Shown here one piece after another: positions 1 through 7,754 of a DNA stretch of 16,548 nucleotides (position 1 is the stretch's first letter; the number at the start of each line of letters is the position of its first letter). A program made the translations under genes and the position numbers. The DNA is from Comamonas sp. lk. GTDB lineage: Bacteria > Pseudomonadota > Gammaproteobacteria > Burkholderiales > Burkholderiaceae_C. The DNA is taken from the NCBI GenBank assembly GCA_945875225.1, contig CAMCJY010000009.1:1-16548 (forward strand), given 5' to 3'. The notes beneath the pieces are model-generated. The model did not search any database. It saw only the letters and a list, made by a program, of their open reading frames with translations, and was not told where the DNA came from.

Positions 1-2
1 TG

Positions 3-281
3 GCCGGGCTGACGCTGGCGCAGATGGACGTGATCGAACTCAATGAAGCCTTTGCCGCCCAAGGTCTGGCGGTTTTGCGCGACCTGGGCCTGGCCGACGA
101 CGACGCCCGTGTCAACCCCAACGGCGGCGCCATCGCCCTGGGCCACCCCTTGGGCGCCAGCGGCGCGCGCCTGGTCAGCACCGCGCTGAATCAGTTGGAA
201 CACATCGACGGGCACTACGGCCTGTGCACCATGTGCATTGGCGTGGGCCAGGGTATTGCGCTGGTGATAGAGCGGGTCTAG
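3..281 (+). CDS. Thiolase (acetyl-CoA acyltransferase), C-terminal fragment
   Basis: This is the last 92 codons of a gene that begins before the window. It encodes the C-terminal domain of a thiolase, which cleaves or condenses 3-oxoacyl-CoA thioesters with CoA or acetyl-CoA in the cytoplasm. Three family motifs are visible in order: NEAFA near the start, the GGAIALGHPLGASGAR block with the active-site His, and the C-terminal CxGxGxG block (CIGVGQG) with the second catalytic Cys. The N-terminal half with the acyl-carrying Cys is outside the window, so acetoacetyl-CoA thiolase cannot be told from 3-oxoadipyl-CoA or long-chain 3-ketoacyl-CoA thiolase. The fragment is cut by the window edge, not by mutation. 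Confidence 0.93.
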   Translation, partial: AGLTLAQMDVIELNEAFAAQGLAVLRDLGLADDDARVNPNGGAIALGHPLGASGARLVSTALNQLEHIDGHYGLCTMCIGVGQGIALVIERV

Positions 282-371
282 ACGGCGGGCAGGGCCCGGT
301 TGAGGCAAACACCCGCCCTGAATTAGTGCTTCAACTGGGCGGTGGAAAGCTACCCAAGGCACAATGGCTGC
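282..371. other. Intergenic gap with overlapping GC-rich inverted repeats
   Basis: The gap between the thiolase stop and the amn start holds two mutually exclusive 6-bp inverted repeats: GGCGGG (284-289) with CCCGCC (312-317), and CAGGGC (290-295) with GCCCTG (315-320). No T tract follows, so a classical intrinsic terminator is not supported. An AAGG at 356-359 is the only ribosome-binding-like sequence before amn. I see no convincing promoter. Confidence 0.3.
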
Positions 372-1865
372 ATGAACAATCAGCCTCCGTTTATCGCCCC
401 ACAAAAATTCACCTCCGCCGCCGCGGCCTTGGCGCAAGTGCGAAATATTTACGCCCAAAGCATCGCCCACTTACGCGCCTGCATGCAGGCTTTCGTAGCC
501 GGGGATGACCGCTTGGGCCATGTACGCGCTTTCTATCCGCTGGTGCGCCTGCATACCGACACCGTCTCGCGCACTGGCAAGGCCGAGGGCGCGGGTCTGA
601 GTTACGGCTTTGTCGCCGGGCCGGGGCGCTTTGAAACCACGCTCACGCGGCCTGATTTGTACGAGCGCTATTACCTGGGGCAATTCCAATTGCTGCTCAA
701 CAACCATGCGGTGGAACTGGAAATTTGCACCAGTACGCAACCCATACCGGTGCACTTTTCCTTTACCGACAACGACCATCTGGAAGGCGAGATGAGCGCC
801 GAGCGCCGAGCCCGTATGCGCGATGTGTTTGACCTGCCAGACCTGGCCGCCATGGACGACGGCATTGCCAACGGCACTTACGCGCCCGGCCCGGGCGAAG
901 CCCAGCCGCTGTCGCTGTTTACCGCGCCGCGCGTGGACTATTCGCTGCACCGCCTGCGCCACTACACCGGCACGCTGCCCGAGCATTTTCAGAACTTTGT
1001 TCTGTTTACCAATTACCAGTTTTATATCGACGAATTTGTCGCCCTGGGCCGCGCCGCTATGGCCGATCCGCACAGCCCCTACAGCGCCTTTGTGGAGCCG
1101 GGCAACCTTACGACACGCCGCGCCAGCGGCGCTGGCGCCGCACCCCATACAGAGGGCCACAGTCAGCCGCGCCTTCCGCAAATGCCGGGCTACCACCTGG
1201 TGCGCGAGGACGGCAGCGGCATCACCATGGTGAACATCGGCGTGGGCCCGGCCAATGCAAAAAACATCACCGACCATATCGCCGTGCTGCGCCCGCACGC
1301 CTGGATCATGCTGGGGCACTGCGCCGGCCTGCGCAATACCCAGCAACTGGGCGACTACGTGCTGGCCCATGGCTATGTGCGCGAAGACCATGTGCTGGAC
1401 GAAGAGTTGCCACTATGGGTACCCATACCCGCGCTGGCCGAGATCCAAGTGGCGCTGGAGCAAGCCGTGGGGGATGTGACCGGACTCAAAGGAAGCGCAC
1501 TCAAAAGCATTTTGCGCACCGGCACCGTAGCCAGCACGGACAACCGCAACTGGGAACTGCTGCCCGACAACCAGCCCCAACGCCGCTTTAGCCAAAGCCG
1601 CGCCGTGGCCTTGGATATGGAAAGCGCCACTATCGCCGCCAACGGCTTTCGCTTTCGTGTGCCCTACGGTACGTTGCTGTGCGTCAGCGACAAACCGCTG
1701 CACGGCGAAATCAAACTCCCCGGCATGGCCAACCACTTCTACCGAGAACGCGTGGACCAACACCTGCGCATAGGCATACGCGCCATCGAACTCATGCGCG
1801 AACGCGGGCTGGACCAACTGCACAGCCGCAAGCTGCGCAGCTTTGCGGAGGTGGCGTTTCAGTAA
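372..1865 (+). CDS. amn: AMP nucleosidase
   Basis: Cytoplasmic enzyme that hydrolyses AMP to adenine and ribose 5-phosphate, helping to set the adenylate pool. The 497-residue product has the two-part layout of bacterial Amn: an N-terminal AMP-binding domain (about residues 15-175, with YGFVAGPGRFETTLTRP near 78-94) and a C-terminal purine nucleoside phosphorylase-like domain (about 280-480). In the latter I see GHCAGLRN (316-322), the ribose-binding DMES (415-418) and the catalytic-type SDKPLHGE (439-446, Asp440). Length is close to E. coli Amn (about 484). I chose ATG 372; the frame is open to a GTG at 342, which would add ten unconvincing residues. It stands alone: the thiolase end is 90 bp upstream and the ABC exporter 137 bp downstream. 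Confidence 0.93.
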   Translation: MNNQPPFIAPQKFTSAAAALAQVRNIYAQSIAHLRACMQAFVAGDDRLGHVRAFYPLVRLHTDTVSRTGKAEGAGLSYGFVAGPGRFETTLTRPDLYERYYLGQFQLLLNNHAVELEICTSTQPIPVHFSFTDNDHLEGEMSAERRARMRDVFDLPDLAAMDDGIANGTYAPGPGEAQPLSLFTAPRVDYSLHRLRHYTGTLPEHFQNFVLFTNYQFYIDEFVALGRAAMADPHSPYSAFVEPGNLTTRRASGAGAAPHTEGHSQPRLPQMPGYHLVREDGSGITMVNIGVGPANAKNITDHIAVLRPHAWIMLGHCAGLRNTQQLGDYVLAHGYVREDHVLDEELPLWVPIPALAEIQVALEQAVGDVTGLKGSALKSILRTGTVASTDNRNWELLPDNQPQRRFSQSRAVALDMESATIAANGFRFRVPYGTLLCVSDKPLHGEIKLPGMANHFYRERVDQHLRIGIRAIELMRERGLDQLHSRKLRSFAEVAFQ

Positions 1866-2002
1866 GGCGAGGCGCAGGGCTTTGATTACCGCGAGCATGG
1901 AATAGAAAGTACGTCAATGACCTGTTCATATACCCGCATCATTTGCACCTGCAAGTTCTATCCACAGTGGTCCGTCATCCCAATCCCCGACAATCCTCCC
2001 CC
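1866..2002. other. Intergenic gap before the ABC exporter
   Basis: This 137-bp gap separates amn from the ABC transporter pair. It is less GC-rich than the flanks and probably holds the exporter promoter, but I cannot point to a good -35/-10 pair. A sequence one base off the DnaA box (CTATCCACA, within 1959-1969) occurs once and is not clustered. No Shine-Dalgarno sequence precedes ATG 2003. Confidence 0.3.
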
Positions 2003-2941
2003 ATGTCCCACCCCACCCCCAGTACCGCACTGTTTTCAGCGCAGCATTTGTCCAAGCGCTTTGGCGTCAACACTGTGGTCGATGACCTGTCTTTTGAGAT
2101 TGCGCCGGGCGAATGCCTGGGGGTGATCGGCCCCAATGGGGCGGGCAAGACGACGACGGTGCGCATGTGCCTGGGGCTGACGGCGCCCGATGGCGGCAGC
2201 ATCAGCGCGCTAGGGCTGCATATGCCGCGCGATGCGTTGGCTATCAAGTCGCAGATCGGGGTGGTGACGCAGCTCGATACCCTGGACCCTGACTTCAATT
2301 GCGAAGAAAACTTGCTGGTTTACGGTCGCTATTTCGGGCTGAAGGACCGTGACATTCAAAAACGCATCCCAGCGTTGCTGGAATTTGCCTCGCTCACCAG
2401 TAAGGCTAAAGCCAAGCCGGGCGAATTGTCGGGTGGCATGAAGCGGCGCCTGAGCCTGGCGCGCGCACTGGTAAACGATCCGCGCCTCTTGCTGCTGGAC
2501 GAGCCCACCACCGGCCTGGACCCGCAGGCTCGCCACCTGATGTGGGAGCGCCTGCAAGCGCTGCTGCAACAAGGCAAGTCGATTTTGCTGACCACCCACT
2601 TTATGGACGAGGCCGAGCGCCTCTGTTCGCGCCTCTTGGTACTGGACCATGGCAAGAAAATCGCCGAAGGCAAGCCGCGCGATTTGATCGCCCAGCATTT
2701 AGAGCCCGATGTGGTGGAAGTCTTTGGCATGGGTGCGCTCCAAGTGCGCGAAGGTCCGCTGCGCGCCCTAGCCGCGCGGGTAGAGGTAAGTGGCGAGACG
2801 GTGTTTTTTTACACCGAGCAGGCCGGTGTGCTTTTGCAAGGCCTGACGGCCTACCCGCAGTTGCGCACCCTGCACCGCCCGGCTAACTTGGAAGATTTGT
2901 TCCTGAAACTGACCGGACGCCAGATCCGCGAGGACGCTTGA
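2003..2941 (+). CDS. ABC-2 type exporter, ATP-binding subunit (NodI-like)
   Basis: ATPase of an ABC exporter, acting at the inner face of the cytoplasmic membrane with the permease encoded 1 bp downstream. All hallmarks of a working nucleotide-binding domain are present in the 312 residues: Walker A GPNGAGKTT (43-51), Q-loop Gln90, signature LSGGM (142-146), Walker B LLLLDEP (162-168) and H-loop His199. The C-terminal 80 residues resemble the NodI/DrrA-type extension (DVVEVFG near 236-242). I chose ATG 2003 because the upstream in-frame start is a TTG at 1943 preceding a proline-rich, unconserved stretch. NodI-like pairs are widespread in betaproteobacteria without nodulation ability, so the name indicates family only; the substrate is unknown. 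Confidence 0.9.
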   Translation: MSHPTPSTALFSAQHLSKRFGVNTVVDDLSFEIAPGECLGVIGPNGAGKTTTVRMCLGLTAPDGGSISALGLHMPRDALAIKSQIGVVTQLDTLDPDFNCEENLLVYGRYFGLKDRDIQKRIPALLEFASLTSKAKAKPGELSGGMKRRLSLARALVNDPRLLLLDEPTTGLDPQARHLMWERLQALLQQGKSILLTTHFMDEAERLCSRLLVLDHGKKIAEGKPRDLIAQHLEPDVVEVFGMGALQVREGPLRALAARVEVSGETVFFYTEQAGVLLQGLTAYPQLRTLHRPANLEDLFLKLTGRQIREDA

Positions 2942-2942
2942 T

Positions 2943-3764
2943 ATGCCCGACACCACCGCTTTTACCCCACAAATCCAAAGCCCCTGGCGCGCACCGCGCT
3001 TGAGCCTGCGCTTTTGGCCAGTGTTCCAACGCAATTTGCTGGTCTGGCGCAAGCTGGCCATTCCCAGCCTGCTGGGCAATATCGCCGAGCCGCTGATGTG
3101 GCTGGTCGCCTTTGGCTACGGCATGGGCGCGCTAGTGGGGCAGCTCACCATCGACGGACAGCCTGTGCCCTACATTTTGTTTCTGGCGAGCGGCAGCATC
3201 TGTATGAGCGCCATGAACGCCGCTTCCTTTGAAGCGCTGTATTCAGCCTTTTCGCGCATGCATGTGCAAAAGACCTGGGACGGCATCATGAACGCGCCCG
3301 TAGGGCTGGACGACATCGTGCTGGCCGAGATGCTGTGGGCGGCTTTTAAGGCGCTGTTTACCGTGACGGCGATTTTGGGCGTGATGCTGGCGCTGCAAAT
3401 CAGCCACAGCCCAAAGCTGCTGGTGGCCTGGCCGGTGTTGCTCGGTGTGGGCATTACCTTTAGCTCCATGGCGCTGGTGTTTAACGCGCTGGCCAAGGGC
3501 TATGACTTTTTTACCTATTACTTCACGCTCTTCCTCACACCATCCATGTTTTTAGGCGGTGTGTTTTTCCCGCTGGAGCAATTGCCGCCCCTGGTGCGCG
3601 CGGTGGCCGACTGGCTACCGCTGGCCAGCGCGGTAGCCTTGGTGCGACCTTTGTTTATGGACCAATGGCCTAGCAATGTGCTGCACCACGGTGCTGTGCT
3701 GGTGGCCTATGCGGTGGTGTCGTTTTGGCTGGCGCTGGCGCTCACACGCAAACGCTTCGGCTAA
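2943..3764 (+). CDS. ABC-2 type exporter, permease subunit (NodJ-like)
   Basis: Membrane partner of the preceding ATPase; one base separates the two genes, so translation is almost certainly coupled. The 273-residue product has a polar N-terminus (about 25 residues) followed by about six hydrophobic segments: near residues 45-65, 75-100, 130-155, 160-185, 190-215 and 240-268. The block GYDFFTYYFTLFLTPSMFLGG and the following GVFFPLEQLP are typical of the NodJ/ABC-2 permease family. The cargo could be a lipid-linked saccharide, a polyketide-like compound or a drug; the sequence does not decide. It is the last gene before a decayed gene and a convergent transcription unit. Confidence 0.88.
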   Translation: MPDTTAFTPQIQSPWRAPRLSLRFWPVFQRNLLVWRKLAIPSLLGNIAEPLMWLVAFGYGMGALVGQLTIDGQPVPYILFLASGSICMSAMNAASFEALYSAFSRMHVQKTWDGIMNAPVGLDDIVLAEMLWAAFKALFTVTAILGVMLALQISHSPKLLVAWPVLLGVGITFSSMALVFNALAKGYDFFTYYFTLFLTPSMFLGGVFFPLEQLPPLVRAVADWLPLASAVALVRPLFMDQWPSNVLHHGAVLVAYAVVSFWLALALTRKRFG

Positions 3765-3779
3765 TAGGCCCTGGCCGTT

Positions 3780-3908
3780 ATGCGCATCGCCTGCATTGCC
3801 GATGTCCATAGCAACTTACATGCGCTACAGGTTTGCCTTGCGCATGCCATAGAACAAGGCGCAAAATTCGCAAGCAAACGACGTCGCGACCGAAAGCCAT
3901 GGGCATGA
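3780..3908 (+). pseudogene. Metallophosphoesterase, N-terminal remnant
   Basis: An ATG at 3780 opens a 42-codon frame whose first half reads as the start of a calcineurin-like metallophosphoesterase of the YfcE/MJ0936 kind: MRIACIADVHSNLHALQ, with the first metal-binding motif DxH (Asp8, His10) and the usual following helix ending in EQGA (25-28). Where the family continues with the second metal motif (GDxxxxG), this frame changes into a basic, unrelated tail (SKRRRDRKPWA) and stops at 3908. The rest of a protein of 150 or more residues is absent, and the convergent aminotransferase begins at 3999. I read it as a gene truncated by deletion or rearrangement around 3866. It sits 15 bp after the exporter permease, as if once its operon partner. 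Confidence 0.6.
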
Positions 3909-3958
3909 CGCTCATCATTTTTAGCGTCGCGATGCTGATCTGGACGCATGAAGCCTAG
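3899..3958 (+). other. Possible tiny hydrophobic peptide or gene remnant
   Basis: In a different frame from the metallophosphoesterase remnant, an ATG at 3899 opens 19 codons, most of them hydrophobic (MGMTLIIFSVAMLIWTHEA), ending with TAG at 3956-3958. The composition is that of a single membrane helix. There is no Shine-Dalgarno sequence, and the same frame is open upstream with a basic stretch. It may be the end of a lost membrane protein joined to the remnant by deletion, or chance. I do not recognise it. Confidence 0.2.
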
Positions 3959-3998
3959 GCACCCCCAATACCGTAAAAAAGTCCTGTCGGTCCAATGA

Positions 3999-5147
3999 CT
4001 AGCCACGCAATTCAGTGCTTATGGCGCTGGCTAGCGCTTCATAGTCCGCCGCGCTGTTATATAACTGCCCGCAGACCCGGAGGTAGTAGGCCCCGGCACA
4101 CGTCGTTATCGCACTTTCGACCCGATACACCTCGCCCAAGCGCTTTTGCAAGGCCGCGCAGGCCGCACGACCACCTTCCATGTGGGGTAATGGCACCAGG
4201 CCCATGGCGATGGCATCGGGCGGCAGAATGTCTTTTGAAAGGCCTAAGGCGGCCAACACCATTTCACGCCCGTAACGCATACGTTCTTGGTTCGCCGCTC
4301 GCAAACGCTGCCAGCCGATGCGGTTGAAAAAATCAATTGCCGCAGGCGCAGCCAGCCAGGCGCTGACATCCACCGTGCCCAGCATATCCCAGGGCGCGGG
4401 ATAGCCCTCCACATCGCGCCAAGAAACTATGAGCGGACGCATGCGGGCCTGCCAGCGTGGCGCAATGCGGTACACCGCGCTGCCCAAAGGCGCACACACC
4501 CATTTGTGCAAATTTCCAAACCAAAAATCGGCATCCAAGCGGTCCAAGTCCAGGTCGATTTGTCCAGGCGCATGGGAGGCATCCACGGCGATCGCAATAC
4601 CTTTTGAGCGGCACAAATCCGCAAGTTGCTGCACCGGAAGTATGCGCGCGGTGGCCGACGTAATGTGGTCTACCACCAGCAAGCGGGTACGCGAGTTGAT
4701 CGCCGCCTCCACTGCGGCCACGATGTGCGCCGCATCATCGTCCATGGGAATAGCAACTTCCCGCAAAACTCCGCCTGCACTGGCCAAAGCACGTTGCACG
4801 GCATACACAACTGCGCCGTATTCCTGGTCCAAAACGATCGCCTCATCGCCCCGCTGAAATGGAAATCCGCGCAAGGTGGTGCTGGCCGCTTCGGTAGCGT
4901 TGCGTACTAGGGCAATCTGTTCGGGCTGCTGACCTAAAAATGCTGCAATTTGCGCGCGCGCAGCGGCCACTCGGTCTTGCGCTTCGCGGGCAAAAAAGCG
5001 CACTGGGTTTTGTTGTACCTGGTCCTGCACTGCACGCTGCATTTCGCGCACGACCGATGGCACCGCGCCATAGGAGCCGTGGTTGCAATGGTGAACCGTT
5101 GGGTCAAGCGCCCAAGCTTCGCGCTGTTCGTGTAGATCAAAAATCAT
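3999..5147 (-). CDS. Class V aminotransferase-fold PLP enzyme (isopenicillin N epimerase-like)
   Basis: A cytoplasmic fold-type I PLP enzyme of the aminotransferase class V family, closest in layout to CefD (isopenicillin N epimerase)-like proteins. In the 382 residues I see the N-terminal NHGSYGAVP (22-30), the phosphate-binding region NATEAAS (83-89), the cofactor aspartate and histidine in VDASHAPG (188-195) and the Schiff-base lysine in FGNLHKW (Lys215). Length matches the family. No beta-lactam biosynthesis genes are near, so true penicillin epimerase activity is unlikely; racemase, lyase or desulfurase-like chemistry on an amino acid is possible. It lies 57 bp downstream of the carotenoid oxygenase on the same strand and may share its transcript. 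Confidence 0.85.
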   Translation of the reverse strand: MIFDLHEQREAWALDPTVHHCNHGSYGAVPSVVREMQRAVQDQVQQNPVRFFAREAQDRVAAARAQIAAFLGQQPEQIALVRNATEAASTTLRGFPFQRGDEAIVLDQEYGAVVYAVQRALASAGGVLREVAIPMDDDAAHIVAAVEAAINSRTRLLVVDHITSATARILPVQQLADLCRSKGIAIAVDASHAPGQIDLDLDRLDADFWFGNLHKWVCAPLGSAVYRIAPRWQARMRPLIVSWRDVEGYPAPWDMLGTVDVSAWLAAPAAIDFFNRIGWQRLRAANQERMRYGREMVLAALGLSKDILPPDAIAMGLVPLPHMEGGRAACAALQKRLGEVYRVESAITTCAGAYYLRVCGQLYNSAADYEALASAISTELRG

Positions 5148-5204
5148 GGAAGGGACTTTACCCGGATCCGATGAGCAAGCATGTAAAGCCTTGCGCGCAA
5201 CTAT

Positions 5205-6650
5205 TTACCAGCCCCGTGCCAGCCTTGCGTTGCTCACCCAGGTGGCATGAAAGCCATTGGGTACCCGCTGGGGTAATGCGATGCGGGCGACAGGCCCTTG
5301 GCCCACGTTGGCCGCATCAAAAATACTCACATGGGAGCGCGCGTCTTTGGCGTCCCACACAAAGCCGACCAGGTAGCCATCGTCTTCGTTGATGTGTTGA
5401 TCTTTGGGGGCGAAGCTGTGTTCGCTCAGCCACTGGTGCATGCCGCCGTGGTAGGCCGTGCAAGTGCTGGTGTGCCGGTCGTGGCGGGCAATGCCGCAAA
5501 AGCGCGGGTCTTCGGGCTGCTCGCTGCTGCCCATCAGAATGTTCCAGGTGTAGCGCGTGGGCTCGCCCATGCGCGCGCTGTTGATGATGGGAAATTCCTG
5601 GTTGAGCACATCGTCGAGCACCCGCTCGCGCGTTTGACCGGTGCGCAAATTAAAGCGCCACTCGTAAAACATGCAATCGATGCCCAGTTGCGCGATCAGG
5701 CGTGGCAAGCCATGGGCATCGGGCTGACCACGGCTATCGCGCTGGGGCTTGAAGGGCGTGCCGGTCATGACGATTTCGACACCGCCTTGGCCATCGTCCT
5801 CTTCCCAGGCATTGGCGACGTGGTACATATAAGTTGGGCTGGCCTCAAACCAGCGAATGTCTTGCGTGCTGCCGTGGCGCGGGACGATGCCAAAGCGGGA
5901 AGGCAATTCGGGGTAAAAGGCTAGTTTGTGGCGCCCGGCAGCAGCGGCCACCGGGTCTTGGAACAGAGGCAAATCATGCAGCACCGTGTAATTGCGCGTG
6001 ATGGCCATATCGTGCGGCAGGCGCGGACCGGGCAGTGGCACGGGGATCAGCGTTTTGAGCACGCCGCTTTTATCGAGTACCCCGTAGTGCATATAGGGCG
6101 GCTCTTTGCCGTAGCAAAAAAAGATGAATTCGCCGGTGCGCTCATCGACTTTGGAATGCGCTGAAATATGCAAACCGGCCAGGCGCGGGTCCAGCGCCAA
6201 GGTGTCCACGGTGGACAGGTCGCCCGGCCTCACGCGATAGACCTCGCCGCCCAGGTACCACATGGCCAGCAAGTAGCCGGCAAAGTATTTGACGTCGGTG
6301 TTGGCCGTGTTTTTGAGCGGCATGTCAAGCCGGTCTACGCGCGGCGGGTCCTTGATGCCCTGCCACAGGGCGTGGCCAGCCTGGGTTTCTTCCTGCAAGC
6401 CGAGGGTGTGAATCCAGCGGTTTTGGTAGTAGGCGCGGCCGCCTTCAAAACGCACTGCGTGCAGCATGCCGTCGCCGTCAAACCAGTGGTAACGCCCTGG
6501 CGCCTCGAAGCGGCGGTTGGGGCCGTTGCGCACATGCATGCCGTGCAAGTCGCGCGGAATTTGGCCCTGCACCTGCGTCAGTTCGACCGTGATCTCTTCT
6601 TCCACCGGGGCAAAGCCCCCTTGCAGGGTAATGACGTCGTTAAATCCCAT
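5205..6650 (-). CDS. Carotenoid/stilbene cleavage oxygenase (RPE65 family)
   Basis: Non-haem iron oxygenase that splits a C=C bond of a carotenoid, apocarotenoid or stilbene-like phenylpropanoid. The 481-residue length is normal for the family. Four histidines in the right contexts can ligate iron: His165 (SAHSK), His213 (LPHDMAIT), His277 (YMYHVANAWEE) and His468 near the C-terminus (NGFHATW). The N-terminal RNGPN (41-45) and HWFDGDGMLH (55-64) blocks are also diagnostic. I chose ATG 6650 because GGAG lies 6 bases upstream; a TTG at 6662 extends the frame by four residues only. No carotenoid biosynthesis genes are in the window, so a lignostilbene-type or dietary substrate is as likely as a carotenoid. 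It is divergent from the SrkA-type kinase. Confidence 0.92.
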   Translation of the reverse strand: MGFNDVITLQGGFAPVEEEITVELTQVQGQIPRDLHGMHVRNGPNRRFEAPGRYHWFDGDGMLHAVRFEGGRAYYQNRWIHTLGLQEETQAGHALWQGIKDPPRVDRLDMPLKNTANTDVKYFAGYLLAMWYLGGEVYRVRPGDLSTVDTLALDPRLAGLHISAHSKVDERTGEFIFFCYGKEPPYMHYGVLDKSGVLKTLIPVPLPGPRLPHDMAITRNYTVLHDLPLFQDPVAAAAGRHKLAFYPELPSRFGIVPRHGSTQDIRWFEASPTYMYHVANAWEEDDGQGGVEIVMTGTPFKPQRDSRGQPDAHGLPRLIAQLGIDCMFYEWRFNLRTGQTRERVLDDVLNQEFPIINSARMGEPTRYTWNILMGSSEQPEDPRFCGIARHDRHTSTCTAYHGGMHQWLSEHSFAPKDQHINEDDGYLVGFVWDAKDARSHVSIFDAANVGQGPVARIALPQRVPNGFHATWVSNARLARGW

Positions 6651-6731
6651 AGCAAACTCCAATTTCTCCGAGCCAGTTGCACATTTTTGGAAGGAAGCCT
6701 AGGGCAAGCGTCAAGGGCTGACAATCAGGGT
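6651..6731. promoter_or_regulatory. Divergent intergenic region (cleavage oxygenase / kinase)
   Basis: These 81 bases separate two divergent starts and must hold promoters for both unless transcription enters from further away. On the minus strand a GGAG (6656-6659) is a well-placed ribosome-binding site for the oxygenase. On the plus strand TTGCAC (6677-6682) followed after 17 bases by TAGGGC is a weak sigma70-like candidate for the kinase. No strong ribosome-binding site precedes ATG 6732; AGGG lies too close. Confidence 0.4.
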
Positions 6732-7754
6732 ATGCACCATGTTTTTGAAACGCTGACGCCCGATCTGGTCCTAGACGCCCTCGAATCGGTCGGTCTGCGG
6801 GGCGACGGCCGCCTGACCGCCTTGTCCTCCTACGAAAATCGGGTCTATCAGGTGCAACTGGAAGACGGCAGCGCGGTGGTGGCCAAGTTTTACCGGCCCG
6901 GGCGCTGGAGCGAGGCGCAGATTTTGGAAGAGCACAGTTTTGCAGAGGAGCTGATGCAGGCAGAAATTCCAGCCATCGGGCCGCTGCGCCTGGCTGGAGC
7001 CACACTACACAGCTTTGGCGGCTTTTGGTTTAGTGTCAGCCCGCGCCGGGGTGGTCGCCCGCCCGAGCTGGACGACGAAGAAGTGCTGGAATGGATTGGC
7101 CGCTTTTTAGCGCGCATCCACACCGTGGGCGCGCGCCAACCATTCGCCAGCCGCCCGGCACTGGACTTACAAAGCTTCGGACAAGACTCGCGCGACTGGC
7201 TGCTGGGCCAGGACATGGTTCCGCTGGACGTGCAAAGCGCCTGGGCACGGCACTGCGACGAGGCCTTGGCCATGGTGGCCGCATACCCGGCGCTCTGCGC
7301 AAAGAAAGCGGCCAGCGGCGAAGCACAGATACGCCTGCTGCGCCTGCACGGCGACTGCCACCCGGGCAATATCTTGTGGACACCGACCGATGCTGCCGCC
7401 AGCGCCGGGCCGGGGCCGCATTTTGTGGACCTGGACGATGCGCGCACCGGCCCTGCGGTGCAAGACTTGTGGATGCTTGCCAGCGGCGACCGTCGCCAGC
7501 GCAGCCGCCAACTGGGTTTTCTGGTGGATGGCTACGAACAATTCCGTGAATTTGACCGCGATGAGCTGGCACTGATAGAGCCGCTGCGCACGCTGCGCCT
7601 GATCCACTACAGCGCCTGGCTGGCCCGGCGCTGGAACGACCCGACTTTTCCGCAAAACTTCCCGTGGTTTGGCTCGAGCGACTACTGGCAGGGCCAGGTG
7701 CTGATGCTGCAAGAGCAATGCGAAGCCATGCAGGAGGCACCTTTAGTGGTGTGA
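6732..7754 (+). CDS. srkA: Stress response kinase A (SrkA/RdoA/YihE family)
   Basis: Cytoplasmic Ser/Thr protein kinase of the aminoglycoside-phosphotransferase-like fold; in E. coli SrkA protects against stress-induced death and counters MazEF. The 340 residues (E. coli about 328) show the N-lobe lysine in VVAKFYRP (Lys52), an acidic helix with EEHSFAEEL (66-74), the catalytic loop HGDCHPGN (206-213, Asp208) and the metal-binding FVDLDD (231-236). All catalytic positions look intact. I chose ATG 6732 because it matches the family's N-terminus (FETLTPDLVLDALES); the frame stays open upstream only because it mirrors the divergent oxygenase gene. The gene is monocistronic here, facing the HD-domain gene end to end. 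Confidence 0.9.
   Translation: MHHVFETLTPDLVLDALESVGLRGDGRLTALSSYENRVYQVQLEDGSAVVAKFYRPGRWSEAQILEEHSFAEELMQAEIPAIGPLRLAGATLHSFGGFWFSVSPRRGGRPPELDDEEVLEWIGRFLARIHTVGARQPFASRPALDLQSFGQDSRDWLLGQDMVPLDVQSAWARHCDEALAMVAAYPALCAKKAASGEAQIRLLRLHGDCHPGNILWTPTDAAASAGPGPHFVDLDDARTGPAVQDLWMLASGDRRQRSRQLGFLVDGYEQFREFDRDELALIEPLRTLRLIHYSAWLARRWNDPTFPQNFPWFGSSDYWQGQVLMLQEQCEAMQEAPLVV

Noticed and set aside
471..1391. 306-codon open frame antisense to amn
   Set aside because: Its composition (Ala, Gly, His, Val rich, no domain) is that of a mirror frame of a GC-rich gene; amn on the other strand has clear catalytic motifs.
1959..1969. DnaA-box-like sequence
   Set aside because: One base off consensus and solitary; no AT-rich unwinding region, no dnaA/dnaN neighbours, so no origin.
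2003..3764. Nodulation factor exporter (NodI/NodJ) implying symbiosis
   Set aside because: No nodABC or other nodulation genes are present; NodI/NodJ-type pairs are common in non-symbiotic betaproteobacteria, so only the family name is kept.
3971..3998. Intrinsic terminator for the minus-strand PLP enzyme
   Set aside because: There is a T run on the minus strand (A6 at 3975-3980 on the plus strand) but the preceding GGAC copies are direct, not inverted, so no stem forms.
6168..6731. 188-codon upstream extension of the kinase frame
   Set aside because: It runs antisense through the carotenoid oxygenase N-terminus and does not resemble any kinase extension; the family start is at 6732.
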